A stretch of 64,000 nt of DNA from contig CAVTAL010000033.1 of NCBI GenBank assembly GCA_963732635.1, forward strand, positions 434,001 to 498,000, in the 5' to 3' direction. This document shows, one piece after another, positions 53,673-62,095 of the stretch (positions are counted from its first letter, which is position 1; each line of letters begins with the position of its first letter). The position numbers were made by a program, and so were the translations under genes. Below the pieces are notes generated by a model. That model was not told the origin of the DNA and did no database searches. It saw nothing but the letters and a program-made list of their open reading frames with translations. This DNA is from JAKFWF01 sp963732635. Lineage in GTDB: Bacteria > Pseudomonadota > Alphaproteobacteria > Rhizobiales > Hyphomicrobiaceae.

Positions 53673-54194
53673 ATGACAGACAAGCAAATCACCGATCCTC
53701 GGTTATCGAGCGCCATAGCCCGCCAGCGCGGGGAAGACGAGCCCGCTGCCAGCTATGGTTCCGGGACACACGAGATGACGACTGGAGCCGCACCGATGAG
53801 CGACGCACACATGGCCATGGCCGACGGTGGCCCCGACGATCTTCCGCGCACGTTCCGGCGTGAACGCGATGCCCAGCGCGAAGCCCGTGAACGCGAGGCG
53901 CGCGAGCGCGCCGCCGTCGATCAGGCATTCGCGCCACCGCCAGAACCAGCGTACGCACCAGATATGTCCCGCGACGGCTACGATGCCTCGTACCCGCCGC
54001 CGATCGCCTCCGGTGTCGTTACCTCACTTGAGGTTCCGTTCGGACGGCTGGTGTTGTTCTTCTTGAAGGCCCTGTTCGCGGCGATCCCGGCGATCATCCT
54101 GCTCGGCATTATGCTATGGACGATGGGGCAGCTGCTCACCACCTACTTCCCGGCGTTGCTCAAGATGAAAATCCTCATCACGTTCCCGAATTAA
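53673..54194 (+). CDS. Membrane protein with disordered charged N-terminus
   Basis: A 173-aa protein that I cannot assign. Residues 1-55 are polar, 60-85 form an Arg/Glu-rich helix (FRRERDAQREAREREARERA), then a Pro-rich spacer, and one or two membrane spans around residues 122-160 (RLVLFFLKALFAAIPAIILL, then GIMLWTMGQLL). An alternative start at MTTGAAPMSDAHMAM exists. It is divergent from apt with 75 bp between the starts. Confidence 0.6.
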   Translation: MTDKQITDPRLSSAIARQRGEDEPAASYGSGTHEMTTGAAPMSDAHMAMADGGPDDLPRTFRRERDAQREAREREARERAAVDQAFAPPPEPAYAPDMSRDGYDASYPPPIASGVVTSLEVPFGRLVLFFLKALFAAIPAIILLGIMLWTMGQLLTTYFPALLKMKILITFPN

Positions 54195-54229
54195 GCTGGC
54201 CCAAATTAAGCCGGCGAGAAACAAGGCGC

Positions 54230-54637
54230 CTATTTCTTCGGCGCGCCGCCTTCGGTTGAACCGCCAGCGGCTTTCCAGGCGCCATACCCGCCGATGATGT
54301 GAGCGACCGGTTTCAGCCCCATGTCCTGGGCAACTTTGGTGGCCAGCACCGAACGCATGCCGCCGGCGCAGAAAAAAATGAATTCCTTGTCCTCGCCGAA
54401 CACCGGCTTGTAGTAGGGGCTCGCCGGGTCGATCCAGAACTCCAGCATGCCGCGCGTGCAGGAAAATGCACCGGGCACGCGGCCCTCGCGCTCCAGTTCG
54501 CGCGGATCGCGGATGTCGACGAGCACCACGCTCGCGTTCTTTGACCGCTCGATGGCCTCGGCGGCGGTATACTCCTTGATCGCGGCCTTGCCCTCTTCGA
54601 TCATCGACTTGACGCTGCGGGTAATCGTTTGCGGCAT
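54230..54637 (-). CDS. Rhodanese-like sulfurtransferase
   Basis: A 135-aa single-domain rhodanese from ATG 54637 after GAGGAG. Motifs are VVLVDIRDPRELEREGRVPG (first conserved box) and the active-site loop FFCAGGMRSVLATK with Cys90, a six-residue loop typical of sulfur transferases, then IIGGYGAWKAAGG. It moves sulfane sulfur to an acceptor; the acceptor is unknown. Convergent with the small membrane protein gene. Complete and normal length. Confidence 0.93.
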   Translation of the reverse strand: MPQTITRSVKSMIEEGKAAIKEYTAAEAIERSKNASVVLVDIRDPRELEREGRVPGAFSCTRGMLEFWIDPASPYYKPVFGEDKEFIFFCAGGMRSVLATKVAQDMGLKPVAHIIGGYGAWKAAGGSTEGGAPKK

Positions 54638-54765
54638 AGTTAGGCTCCTCATGGGCGGTTTCGGGGAGAATTTGATACGACCAGCGGCGAAATACCAGCG
54701 CTATCCACGGCCGAACCGCCTGCTGCCCTTTATCCGCCGGGTTCATACGGCTAAACAGAAACTCA

Positions 54766-55248
54766 ATGAACCTGGATTTCCATCTCGGCGGATCATTTCG
54801 GCTCCTGGCGGCGTTTGTCGCCGTGGCGAGCTTGGCTGCAGGCGGCTGCGAGACGGGCGGGAACTCCAACCTTGCCCCGCAATTGGGTCAAAAACTCCCC
54901 GACACCTATGTCGCCGGCCAGCCCTACCAGTTGACCAAGGAAGAGCTCGCTCTCGACTGCAAGCGATTGACCGGCCGCATGCAGGTGCGAATTCTCCAGA
55001 CGCGTGACGCCGAGGATCGCGGTGGCGGCAGCAAGATCGCCCAGACCGCCCAGTCAGCGATTGTCCCGGTGTTCGGCGGCACCAGCCGTGGCGCCGATGC
55101 AGCCGCCGACGCCGCCCGTGATCGTGCCTATCTGGAGGCCATGAACCGGCAATTGGCGGCAAAAAATTGCGCTACCTACGATCTCGATGCCGAAATGCAG
55201 CCGCGCTCCATCCGAGATACGCCGACACCGGTGCCGCGAAAATCATAG
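54766..55248 (+). CDS. Putative lipoprotein
   Basis: A 160-aa exported protein: hydrophobic segment SFRLLAAFVAVASLAAGGC with a probable lipobox Cys at residue 28, then QLGQKLPDTYVAGQPYQLTK and two further Cys (LALDCKRLTG and LAAKNCATYDLD). The middle is Ala/Asp-rich (RGADAAADAARDRAYLEAMN). No domain recognised. Divergent from the rhodanese gene, so the two share a 128-bp promoter region. Confidence 0.65.
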   Translation: MNLDFHLGGSFRLLAAFVAVASLAAGGCETGGNSNLAPQLGQKLPDTYVAGQPYQLTKEELALDCKRLTGRMQVRILQTRDAEDRGGGSKIAQTAQSAIVPVFGGTSRGADAAADAARDRAYLEAMNRQLAAKNCATYDLDAEMQPRSIRDTPTPVPRKS

Positions 55249-55258
55249 AATCGGCGGT

Positions 55259-55660
55259 TCAAACGCCTTGATGACAGACGGCCTCGATGCGATTGCCGTC
55301 CGGATCAATCAGAAAGGCAGCGTAATAGTCCGCGTGATATATGGCGCGAATGCCAGGACGGCCATTGCAGGCACCGCCATTCGCAAGCCCAGCCGCATGG
55401 AACGCGTCGACAGCCGCCCGACTGGGAGCCCGGAAGCACCAATGTCGCCCGGGCGCATCGAAGGCAACGAATGCCGCGCTCGCATGCAGCCGGATGGTCA
55501 GATAGGTGTGCGCATCGTCAGCCGCCGAATTGCGGATGCCGTAGCCGATTGCCGTGTCGTCGCGCCAGACGCACGGCACGCCGAGCGCCGCCATCACCCC
55601 ATCCCAGAACTTGGACGCGCGCGTCATGTCGCCGACGGTGATCGAAACGTGATCGAGCAT
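55259..55660 (-). CDS. VOC-family (glyoxalase/bleomycin resistance-fold) protein
   Basis: A 133-aa single-VOC protein from ATG 55660 (MLDHVSITVGDMTRASKFWD), AGGCAG upstream. The His in DHVSI and the Glu in DPDGNRIEAVCH are the usual metal ligands, and YYAAFLIDPDGNRIEAV is the fold-specific end. The active role (lyase, isomerase or dioxygenase) cannot be read from sequence. It is the last gene of the catabolic operon, 8 bp from the TetR gene. Confidence 0.85.
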   Translation of the reverse strand: MLDHVSITVGDMTRASKFWDGVMAALGVPCVWRDDTAIGYGIRNSAADDAHTYLTIRLHASAAFVAFDAPGRHWCFRAPSRAAVDAFHAAGLANGGACNGRPGIRAIYHADYYAAFLIDPDGNRIEAVCHQGV

Positions 55661-55667
55661 TGGCTGC

Positions 55668-56363
55668 CTACTTCGCCTTCCGCCGCCGCATCCACGCCGC
55701 ATATCGCTTGGTGCCGGACGGCGTCAATGCGCCCGCCATCAAGATATCGGTAGTCTCCTTGATATAGCTGTCGAGCGACAGCCGGGGCTTGAAATGCCAG
55801 CCCTTCAGCGCCCAGGTGTGGGCTGCCATGACGATATGATAGACGAGCACATCAAGATCGACCTTGCGCACGAGCCCGGCACGAATGCAGGACCTGAGTT
55901 CCGCCTCTATAAGGGCGTTGGTCTCGGATTCTTTTTGCTGGATCAGCAGCCGCCGCGGCGGCGATAGCGACTTGGTCGAGCGATAAGCCAGCACCGCGCC
56001 ATCGCGATGCCGATCTATCACCCGGCAATACGACTCGATGGCGGCGACCAGCCGGCCGATCGGATCATCGACGCCGACCAGTGATTTCGGGATTTCGCGG
56101 GCATAGGCGTCGATGACGTCGAGCAGGACGAGCAGCAGCACGTCCTCCTTCTCGCGCACATATTGATAGACGAGCCCCGAACTGATGCCGGCGAGCTTGG
56201 CAATATCCTTGATCGTCGTCTTGTAGAAGCCCTGCGTCGAGAACAACTCGGTCGCCGCCGCCACGATCTGGCTGCGCCGCTTCTGCACCAACACTGGATC
56301 CTCGACGATGGCGGTGACGCTGGCGTCGAGTTCGGCTGGCTTGTGCGCGGCTACTTCGGTCAT
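55668..56363 (-). CDS. TetR/AcrR-family regulator
   Basis: A 231-aa repressor-type protein. The HTH domain covers about residues 30-75: KRRSQIVAAATELFSTQGFY, then TTIKDIAKLAGISSGLVYQY. The C-terminal domain (YIKETTDILMAG near the end, MAAHTWALKGWHF) resembles the fatty acyl-CoA-responsive group (FadR/KstR2-like), which releases DNA on binding an acyl-CoA. It is encoded within the operon, 28 bp after the BadI-like gene, and probably controls it with a CoA-thioester as ligand. Confidence 0.88.
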   Translation of the reverse strand: MTEVAAHKPAELDASVTAIVEDPVLVQKRRSQIVAAATELFSTQGFYKTTIKDIAKLAGISSGLVYQYVREKEDVLLLVLLDVIDAYAREIPKSLVGVDDPIGRLVAAIESYCRVIDRHRDGAVLAYRSTKSLSPPRRLLIQQKESETNALIEAELRSCIRAGLVRKVDLDVLVYHIVMAAHTWALKGWHFKPRLSLDSYIKETTDILMAGALTPSGTKRYAAWMRRRKAK

Positions 56364-56391
56364 GGGGAACGGCGTCCAGGCTTCATGTGGT

Positions 56392-57177
56392 TCACCGGAA
56401 GTTTGAGAAGTCGGGCTTGCGCTTTTCGAGAAAGGCGTTCCGGCCCTCGGCAGCTTCCTCGCTATTTACAAATGCGGCAAGGCCATTCGCCGCCATTTTC
56501 ACTTGCCCGAAGATATGCGCCGAGTCGGCATTGAACGCGTGTTTCAAGTGCTTCAAGGCCGTCGGGCTCAGCGCTACCGCCTGTTGCGCCAGTGCACGCG
56601 CCTCTTCCATCAGTTTGTCTGCGGGCACGACGCGGTTGACGAGCCCCCAGTCCAGCGCCTGCTGCGCCGTGTACTGCTGGCAGAAGAACCAGATCTCGCG
56701 GGCGCGCTTCTCGCCGACCGTGCGGGCGAGATAGGCCGAACCCCATCCGGCATCGAACGAGCCGACTCGGGGGCCCGCCTGGCCGAACTTGGCGTGCTCG
56801 GCCGCGATCGTGATATCGCAAATGACGTGGATGACATGGCCGCCACCGATCGCGAAGCCGTTCACCGCCGCAATCACCGGCTTCGGAATGTTGCGTATCA
56901 CCATGTGCAGGTCGTCGATTTCCCACAGCCCATTCTCGCTGGTGCCGTAGGAGCCCTTTTCAGCCAGCTCCTTCTGATCACCGCCAACGCAGAAGGCTTT
57001 GGTGCCGGCCGCCGTGAGGATGACCACGCCCGCCGTCTTGTCGGCCCAGGCGCGCTTGAAGGCGTGAAGCAGTTCTTCGATGGTACGGCCACGAAAGCAG
57101 TTCAGACGCTCCGGACGATTGATCGTGATCGTCGCGATGCCTTCGCTCGAATCGTAGAGGACGTCGGTGTATTCCAT
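56392..57177 (-). CDS. BadI/MenB-type crotonase, probable ring-opening hydrolase
   Basis: A 261-aa crotonase of the MenB/BadI clade. Signatures are AFCVGGDQKE (GGDQ at 65-68), GFAIGGGHVIHVICDITIAA, the active-site block FGQAGPRVGSFDAGWGSAYL with Asp142, AREIWFFCQQYTAQQALDWG and the tail EGRNAFLEKRKPDF. MenB closes, and BadI opens, a ring by (retro-)Dieckmann chemistry. Rhizobiales normally use ubiquinone and no other men gene is here, and a BadH-like dehydrogenase is three genes upstream, so hydrolytic opening of a 2-ketocycloalkane-carboxyl-CoA is the better reading. Assignment to BadI rather than MenB rests on context. Confidence 0.8.
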   Translation of the reverse strand: MEYTDVLYDSSEGIATITINRPERLNCFRGRTIEELLHAFKRAWADKTAGVVILTAAGTKAFCVGGDQKELAEKGSYGTSENGLWEIDDLHMVIRNIPKPVIAAVNGFAIGGGHVIHVICDITIAAEHAKFGQAGPRVGSFDAGWGSAYLARTVGEKRAREIWFFCQQYTAQQALDWGLVNRVVPADKLMEEARALAQQAVALSPTALKHLKHAFNADSAHIFGQVKMAANGLAAFVNSEEAAEGRNAFLEKRKPDFSNFR

Positions 57178-57207
57178 GATCAGATTTCCTTGTTCGTTAT
57201 CGGTTGA

Positions 57208-58095
57208 TCAGGCGAGGATTGCCCGGCTGGGATCAAAGCTGCGGATGAGAGCAAGTTCTTCAGGGCTGGGCGGCGGCTCGCAAGCAATCTCGTCGGCGAG
57301 CGGCACGGCATAGCCAGCATTGATGATGATGCCGTCGATGGCTGCGCGCGTGTGGCCCGCCTCACACATCACGGCTGCGATCCGTAGCCGGCCTTCGGCA
57401 TCGCGAGTCAGGTAGCCGAGATCAGTGGCGACGCCGGTCAGATGTCGGATAGGGCTCGTCACGAATGGCAAATCTGCGACTAGGCGGCCGGCCTTCAGCG
57501 GCATCACGACGAGCACCCGCGAGCCGCCGACGGCCAGATCGTTGGCGCCGCCCGATCCGACGATCAGGCGCCCATTGCTGGCGCGCGAAGAGTTGATGTT
57601 GCCACGGCTGTCGATCTGCCCGGCCGCCAGCATCGCGAGGCACGAGCGCGCGTTCGCGCCAGCGAACACGCCGAGCGTGCGCAGAAAGCTCGAATGGAAC
57701 AGCGATGATGCCGCATTAGGTCGGTTGAACAGGTATGGATCGCCCAGCATCGGTCGAAATCCGATCATGCCAGTCTCGGCGATCAGCGCGGTCGCGACAC
57801 CTTCTGCACGACAGCGGGACTCGGCGGCCCAGGCAGCGAGATGGGCAAGGCCGATGCCGGCGAACAGCGTGTCGGCGCGCCCGGCCTTCACTTCGCGCTC
57901 GGCGATGCGCATGGCGAGTACGGCGGCACGTTCCTCGGGCGAGGCCGGAAAAGACGGATCGGTGGGCGCGGCGACCGTCGGGTTAATGGCGGCGTTACGC
58001 AGCTCTCCCAGCCGTTCGAGTCCAAGCCGTGCCAGATAGCTGTCATGATCGGTGCCGAACACCCAGTCCTCGACCCAGGCGCGCAACGCCTTCAC
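57208..58095 (-). CDS. CoA-transferase family I subunit beta (IpdB/GctB-like)
   Basis: A 295-aa protein. The class I CoA-transferase beta fold is visible in DTLFAGIGLAHLAAW, TALIAETGMIGFRPM (Glu107 in the ETG position of the ENG catalytic motif), LAAGQIDSRGNINSSRA and VGSGGANDLAVGG. The end PSPEELALIRSFDP resembles the tail of IpdB. The retained Glu favours true CoA transfer over the hydrolysis known for IpdAB. It overlaps the alpha-subunit gene by 4 bp, so the pair is made together. Confidence 0.82.
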   Translation of the reverse strand: MKALRAWVEDWVFGTDHDSYLARLGLERLGELRNAAINPTVAAPTDPSFPASPEERAAVLAMRIAEREVKAGRADTLFAGIGLAHLAAWAAESRCRAEGVATALIAETGMIGFRPMLGDPYLFNRPNAASSLFHSSFLRTLGVFAGANARSCLAMLAAGQIDSRGNINSSRASNGRLIVGSGGANDLAVGGSRVLVVMPLKAGRLVADLPFVTSPIRHLTGVATDLGYLTRDAEGRLRIAAVMCEAGHTRAAIDGIIINAGYAVPLADEIACEPPPSPEELALIRSFDPSRAILA

Positions 58096-58883
58096 GGATC
58101 ACGCGACAGCGCGCGCAGCATCAGGCGGAACTCGTAGTCCTCGGCGTAGGATGCGACGCCCTCTTCCGGCGTCCACACGAACTGCCCCTGCGGATGCGCA
58201 CCGAACGGCGCCAGCACGACATGGGTAACAATCGATCCCGGAAATCCGTTGCGCGGGCCGATCGCACGCAGTTCCTCCGGCGAAACGATGCGGTCAGCGG
58301 TGACGACAACGCGCTTCGCCGCCAACACCCCCCAGCCTTCCTCGGCATCTGGACCGTGCACAATGGCATTGCCCTGCGTGTCGGCGACCGCCACATGCAC
58401 GAACGCGACATCGGGATTGAGTGCGGCGATCACCGGCGTTTGGCGTCCGGTGAAGGGATCGGCGATCATGGCGCGGCTTTGTTCACGCCACAGGCCGGAG
58501 CCAGCAAGACTATTGGTCGGCACGAACGGCCAGCCCATCGCCCCGGCCATCAGGCGAGCGGTCATGGTGAGGTTGGTCCAGTCGGGATCGCTTTGCGGCT
58601 GATCGGCGAATGCGGTCTGCAATTCGCGCGACGGCGCTGGTGCCGGGTAGGTAGAGCCCGCGAACGCCGACTCCAGTTTCGCGATCGCCCCAGCCGACTG
58701 CAGGATGGTTGCGTATTCGAGCAGTCCGGTAGCGACGAGGTTGAGACACCGCTGATCGCGGAACTGGCGCGCCACCTCGAACGCCGCCGCATGCGAGCGA
58801 TTATGCGTGAACGCGAACACCAGCGTATCGCCGGACCGGACCGACGAACGTACCGCATTGCTCAGGGTCGTGACCTTGGTCAT
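58092..58883 (-). CDS. CoA-transferase family I subunit alpha (IpdA-like)
   Basis: A 263-aa subunit from ATG 58883 (MTKVTTLSNAVRSSVRSGDT). An in-frame alternative (58949) overlaps the upstream stop and is less likely. Features shared with IpdA-type chains: MTARLMAGAMGWPFVPTNSL, PDVAFVHVAVADTQGNAIVH, KRVVVTADRIVSPEELRAIG and VVLAPFGAHPQGQF. With the beta subunit it would move CoA from a succinyl- or acyl-CoA to the ring-derived acid, or act as a hydrolase. Substrate unknown. Confidence 0.8.
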   Translation of the reverse strand: MTKVTTLSNAVRSSVRSGDTLVFAFTHNRSHAAAFEVARQFRDQRCLNLVATGLLEYATILQSAGAIAKLESAFAGSTYPAPAPSRELQTAFADQPQSDPDWTNLTMTARLMAGAMGWPFVPTNSLAGSGLWREQSRAMIADPFTGRQTPVIAALNPDVAFVHVAVADTQGNAIVHGPDAEEGWGVLAAKRVVVTADRIVSPEELRAIGPRNGFPGSIVTHVVLAPFGAHPQGQFVWTPEEGVASYAEDYEFRLMLRALSRDP

Positions 58884-58945
58884 CGAAGTGCTCTTTTTGT
58901 CGTCGCATCCGACGCCGCTCCGCGGAGCCGGATGCGACGAAAGAT

Positions 58946-59689
58946 TCAATCCACCATGGTCAAACCGCCGCTGACGCTCAGCACCTGGCCGGTGCAGAAG
59001 CTCGAGCGGTCGGAGGCGAAGTAGAGGATGCCGTCGGCGATTTCGGACGGTTTCGCCACGCGGCGCATCGGGATCGCCTTGGTCAGCGCGTCTTTCATCT
59101 TCTCCGATTGCGAGGCGAACAGCGGCGTATCGGTCGGGCCGGGACAGATGCAGTTTACGCGCACGTTATTGCGCACGACTTCTCGAGCGAGCGACTTGGT
59201 GAAGGCGATGACGCCGCCCTTGGCACCGGCATAGACCGTCTCGCCGAAGCTGCCGACACGGCCGGCATCGCTCGACACGTTGACGATGCGGCCAGATCCG
59301 CTCTCGATCAGCAGCGGCAGCATGGCGCGGGTAACCTGCACCGGTCCCATGAAGTTCAACGCCACGATCTTCGCCCAATATTCCGGCGTGTTGTCCATGA
59401 ACGGCTGGATGATATCCCAGCCAGCCGCGTTGACGACCACGTCGAGGCGCCCAATGCCGGCCTTGATCTTGGCGGCGGTCACCTCGGCGGCCTCCCGATT
59501 GGTGATGTCGAGCGTCATGAATTCGACTTTGCCGGCGCCCTTCAAACTTTCGGCTGCCTTGGCGCCGCTCTCGGCATTGACGTCGGTCATGATGACGTAG
59601 CCACCGGCCTCGGCGAACGCCTTGCAGGTGGCAAAGCCGATGCCCGATGCACCGCCGGTGACGAGAATCACCTTGTCGTTGAATTTCAT
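58946..59689 (-). CDS. BadH-like short-chain dehydrogenase
   Basis: A 247-aa SDR. NAD-binding VTGGASGIGFATCKAF (11-18 loop), DI at 61-62 and NAAGWDIIQPF at 87-97, with catalytic Ser140, Tyr153 and Lys157 (RIVNVSSDAGRVGSFGETVY then AGAK). The segments NAAGWDI, SSDAGRVGSFGETVYAGAKG, CPGPTDTPLF and GQVLSVSGGLTM closely follow 2-hydroxycyclohexanecarboxyl-CoA dehydrogenase (BadH) of Rhodopseudomonas as I remember it. It would oxidise a 2-hydroxyacyl-CoA to the 2-keto form, the substrate for a BadI-type hydrolase. 3-Oxoacyl reductase activity is the alternative. Confidence 0.85.
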   Translation of the reverse strand: MKFNDKVILVTGGASGIGFATCKAFAEAGGYVIMTDVNAESGAKAAESLKGAGKVEFMTLDITNREAAEVTAAKIKAGIGRLDVVVNAAGWDIIQPFMDNTPEYWAKIVALNFMGPVQVTRAMLPLLIESGSGRIVNVSSDAGRVGSFGETVYAGAKGGVIAFTKSLAREVVRNNVRVNCICPGPTDTPLFASQSEKMKDALTKAIPMRRVAKPSEIADGILYFASDRSSFCTGQVLSVSGGLTMVD

Positions 59690-59718
59690 GAGTGGTCTCC
59701 TGTGAGTGTCTGTGCTGA

Positions 59719-60476
59719 TTATTTGCGGGTGGCGAAGAAGGCGGCGATGCGTTCGCGCGCCTCGGTCGTTGCCATGAGGGTCAGCGGCTGTTCGATCTCC
59801 AGCGCGTAGCCATCGATCGGCCGGATCGAGACGCGGCCGCCATGCAGTCCTTGCACGCCACGAGCGCGGGCCGTGCGAGACCGGCGACGCGTTCGGAAAC
59901 TTCCGCGATCTTGGCGTCGAGATCGGCCGGCGTCACCACCCACTGCACGACGCCGAGGCGTTCCGCTTCCGTGCCATCGATAACTTCGCCGCCGAGGATC
60001 ATGCGGGCGGCCACACCGGGGCCGACGAGGCGCGGCAACCGCTGGGTGCCGCCGGCGCCCGGGATCATGCCGATGCGGGCTTCCGGCAGTCCAATTTTCG
60101 CAGTCGTGGTGGCGATCCGCATGTCGCACGACAAGGCGAGTTCCAAGCCGCCGCCGAGCGCCGGACCGGCGATGGCGGCGATGGTCACCGCGTCGCAACG
60201 CTCCAACCGGTTGTACACCGCGTGCAGCGCCTTGACGTAGTCGACCATCTCGGCGGTGCCGTTGGGCGCGCTGAAATAGCCCTGGATCAGCGCCAGATCG
60301 GCCCCGGCCGAAAAGCACTTCTGGTCACTTCTGATGACGACGGCGGTCGGCTTCGTCTTGTCGATCTGGTCAAGCGCACCGTTCAGCGCCTTGATGAAGG
60401 CGTGGTCGATGGCGTTGACTGGCGGCCGGCTCATCAGGATCGTGGCGATGCCGCCCGCTTGCCTTACACTTATCAT
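59719..60476 (-). pseudogene. Enoyl-CoA hydratase/isomerase, frameshifted near the end
   Basis: From ATG 60476 (MISVRQAGGIATILMSRPPV) the protein has the oxyanion segments CFSAGADLALIQG and AAIAGPALGGGLELALSCDM, and the catalytic Glu region IGLPEARIGMIPGAGGTQRL. Around 59836 the frame breaks after ACKDCMAA and the other frame continues RVSIRPIDGYALEIEQPLTL to the stop at 59719. The 758-bp span is 252 codons plus two bases, consistent with one lost base (or two gained). A BadK-like hydration of a cyclic enoyl-CoA would fit the operon. Overlaps the ligase gene by 4 bp. Confidence 0.82.
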
Positions 60477-62095
60477 GGGTTGCCACCGTCGGTTTCGTTT
60501 AGCTGTTTGCGGATGAGGAACTTCTGGATCTTGCCGGAAGGCGTCGTCGGCAACGCCGGCCAGACCTCAAGCCGCTCCGGCAGCTTGAATTTCGCCACGC
60601 CCTTGGCTTCGAGGTAGGCAGCCATTTCAGCCAGCGTTAGCGTCTGGCCGGGCTTGAGGACGAGCACGGCGCAGCCGCTCTCACCGAGGCGCGGATGCGG
60701 AATGGCAACCAGAGCCGCCGTATGCACCGCCGGATGGCCGGCGAGATAATCCTCGACTTCGCGCACCGAGATATTCTGTCCACCGCGAATAATGATGTCC
60801 TTCAATCGGCCGACGATGCGTAGCGAGCCATCGGGGAGCAGTCGGCCGAGATCGCCCGACCGGTACCAGCCTTGGGCATCGAAGTCCTTGGCGGTCAGTT
60901 CCGGCTCGCCGAGGTAGCCAAGAAAAGTGTTCGGACCGCGCGACCGCTCCTCACCGATCTCGCCGTCAGGCACCGCCCTGCCGTCCTCGTCGGTGATCAT
61001 CACCTCAATGCCGGCGAGCGGGCGGCCGTCGGAGGTCCAGGCGTTCTCGATCGGATCTTCCGGGTGCACGATGGTATGTGGCGGGCTCTCGGTGGCGCCG
61101 TAGATCGAGAGAACCCGCAAGCCGATGCCGGTCGCGCGGCGCACCAATGGTTCCGGTACCGGCGCGCCGCCACACAGGAAATAGCGCAGATCGGGCAGCT
61201 TCGCATTATCGGCGGCCAACGCATCGGCGATATCCGACAGGAACGGTGTCGCGCCCATGGTCCAAGCGCAGCGATGCTCGCGCATCTGCCTTGCCGCCGC
61301 CGCACCCGAAAACACATCGAGCAGCGATAGCGTGCCACCAAGTGTCAGCGTCATGGCGTAGCCGTGCAGGAAGCCCGTCGCGTGGCTGATCGGCGAGGCC
61401 ATGAAGGCTGAGTCTTGGGCCGTGACATGCATTGCCGATGCCATCGCCCGCTCGCCGAACAGGATCGTGTTGTGGGTATGCACCGCGCCCTTCGGCCGTG
61501 ACTCGGTTCCGGAAGTGAACAGCACAGCGGCCGGATCGTCGGCAGAAAACTCGTCTGCCGACGGGACCGGCGCGTAAGCCAGCACGTCGCCCAGAGACAC
61601 GCCTATGTCCTTGGCGCCGTCACCGATGCGGATCACCGGAATTGCGCGCGCTTCCGCCGATGTCATCGCCGCCACCGTCTCGGTGAAGTCGACACTCCGG
61701 AACCGGCCAGCGATGAACAATGCCTTGCTCTGGCATTTGGCCAAAACGAATTCGAGATCGGCGCGACCATAGGTGACCGGCACTGGATTGATCACCGCGC
61801 CCAGTCGCTGCACGCCGAGGAACACCGCGACGGTCTGCCACCAGTTCGGCAAGCAGGCGGTGACGACATCGCCTTTGCCGACGCCGCGCGTAGCGAGGAA
61901 GCCCGAGATCGCCGACGCATGCTGCACGAGGTCGCCATAGGTGATCGCAGCGCCGGACGCATCGCGCACCGCGATTTTCGATGGAGCCGCGGCGGCCGCG
62001 CGTTCGATCAGCGCCGGAATGGTATCATCAAGCCAATCGCCTCTCGCATGGTACTGCCTGGCGCGTTCGGGATCGGGCTTCGGGAACTCCATCAT
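60473..62095 (-). CDS. Acyl-CoA ligase (cyclohexanecarboxylate-CoA ligase-like)
   Basis: A 540-aa adenylate-forming enzyme. The ATP loop reads LFTSGTESRPKGAVHTHNTI (a variant of the usual TSGTTG), A5 is SIYGATESPPHT, A7/A8 are WYRSGDLGRLLPDGSLRIVG and LKDIIIRGGQNISVREVE, and the C-terminal lysine is in TTPSGKIQKFLIRK. In the operon it would activate the free carboxylic acid, the first committed step. Similar to AliA-type ligases in overall layout; the acyl pocket cannot be read from sequence. The ATG overlaps the upstream SDR stop by one base (TGATG). Confidence 0.85.
   Translation of the reverse strand: MMEFPKPDPERARQYHARGDWLDDTIPALIERAAAAAPSKIAVRDASGAAITYGDLVQHASAISGFLATRGVGKGDVVTACLPNWWQTVAVFLGVQRLGAVINPVPVTYGRADLEFVLAKCQSKALFIAGRFRSVDFTETVAAMTSAEARAIPVIRIGDGAKDIGVSLGDVLAYAPVPSADEFSADDPAAVLFTSGTESRPKGAVHTHNTILFGERAMASAMHVTAQDSAFMASPISHATGFLHGYAMTLTLGGTLSLLDVFSGAAAARQMREHRCAWTMGATPFLSDIADALAADNAKLPDLRYFLCGGAPVPEPLVRRATGIGLRVLSIYGATESPPHTIVHPEDPIENAWTSDGRPLAGIEVMITDEDGRAVPDGEIGEERSRGPNTFLGYLGEPELTAKDFDAQGWYRSGDLGRLLPDGSLRIVGRLKDIIIRGGQNISVREVEDYLAGHPAVHTAALVAIPHPRLGESGCAVLVLKPGQTLTLAEMAAYLEAKGVAKFKLPERLEVWPALPTTPSGKIQKFLIRKQLNETDGGNP

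Noticed and set aside
59108..59809. Plus-strand open frames opposite the catabolic operon
   Set aside because: They are antisense to the BadH-like SDR, whose motifs are complete; the His/Asp/Gly-rich sequence is the usual antisense pattern.
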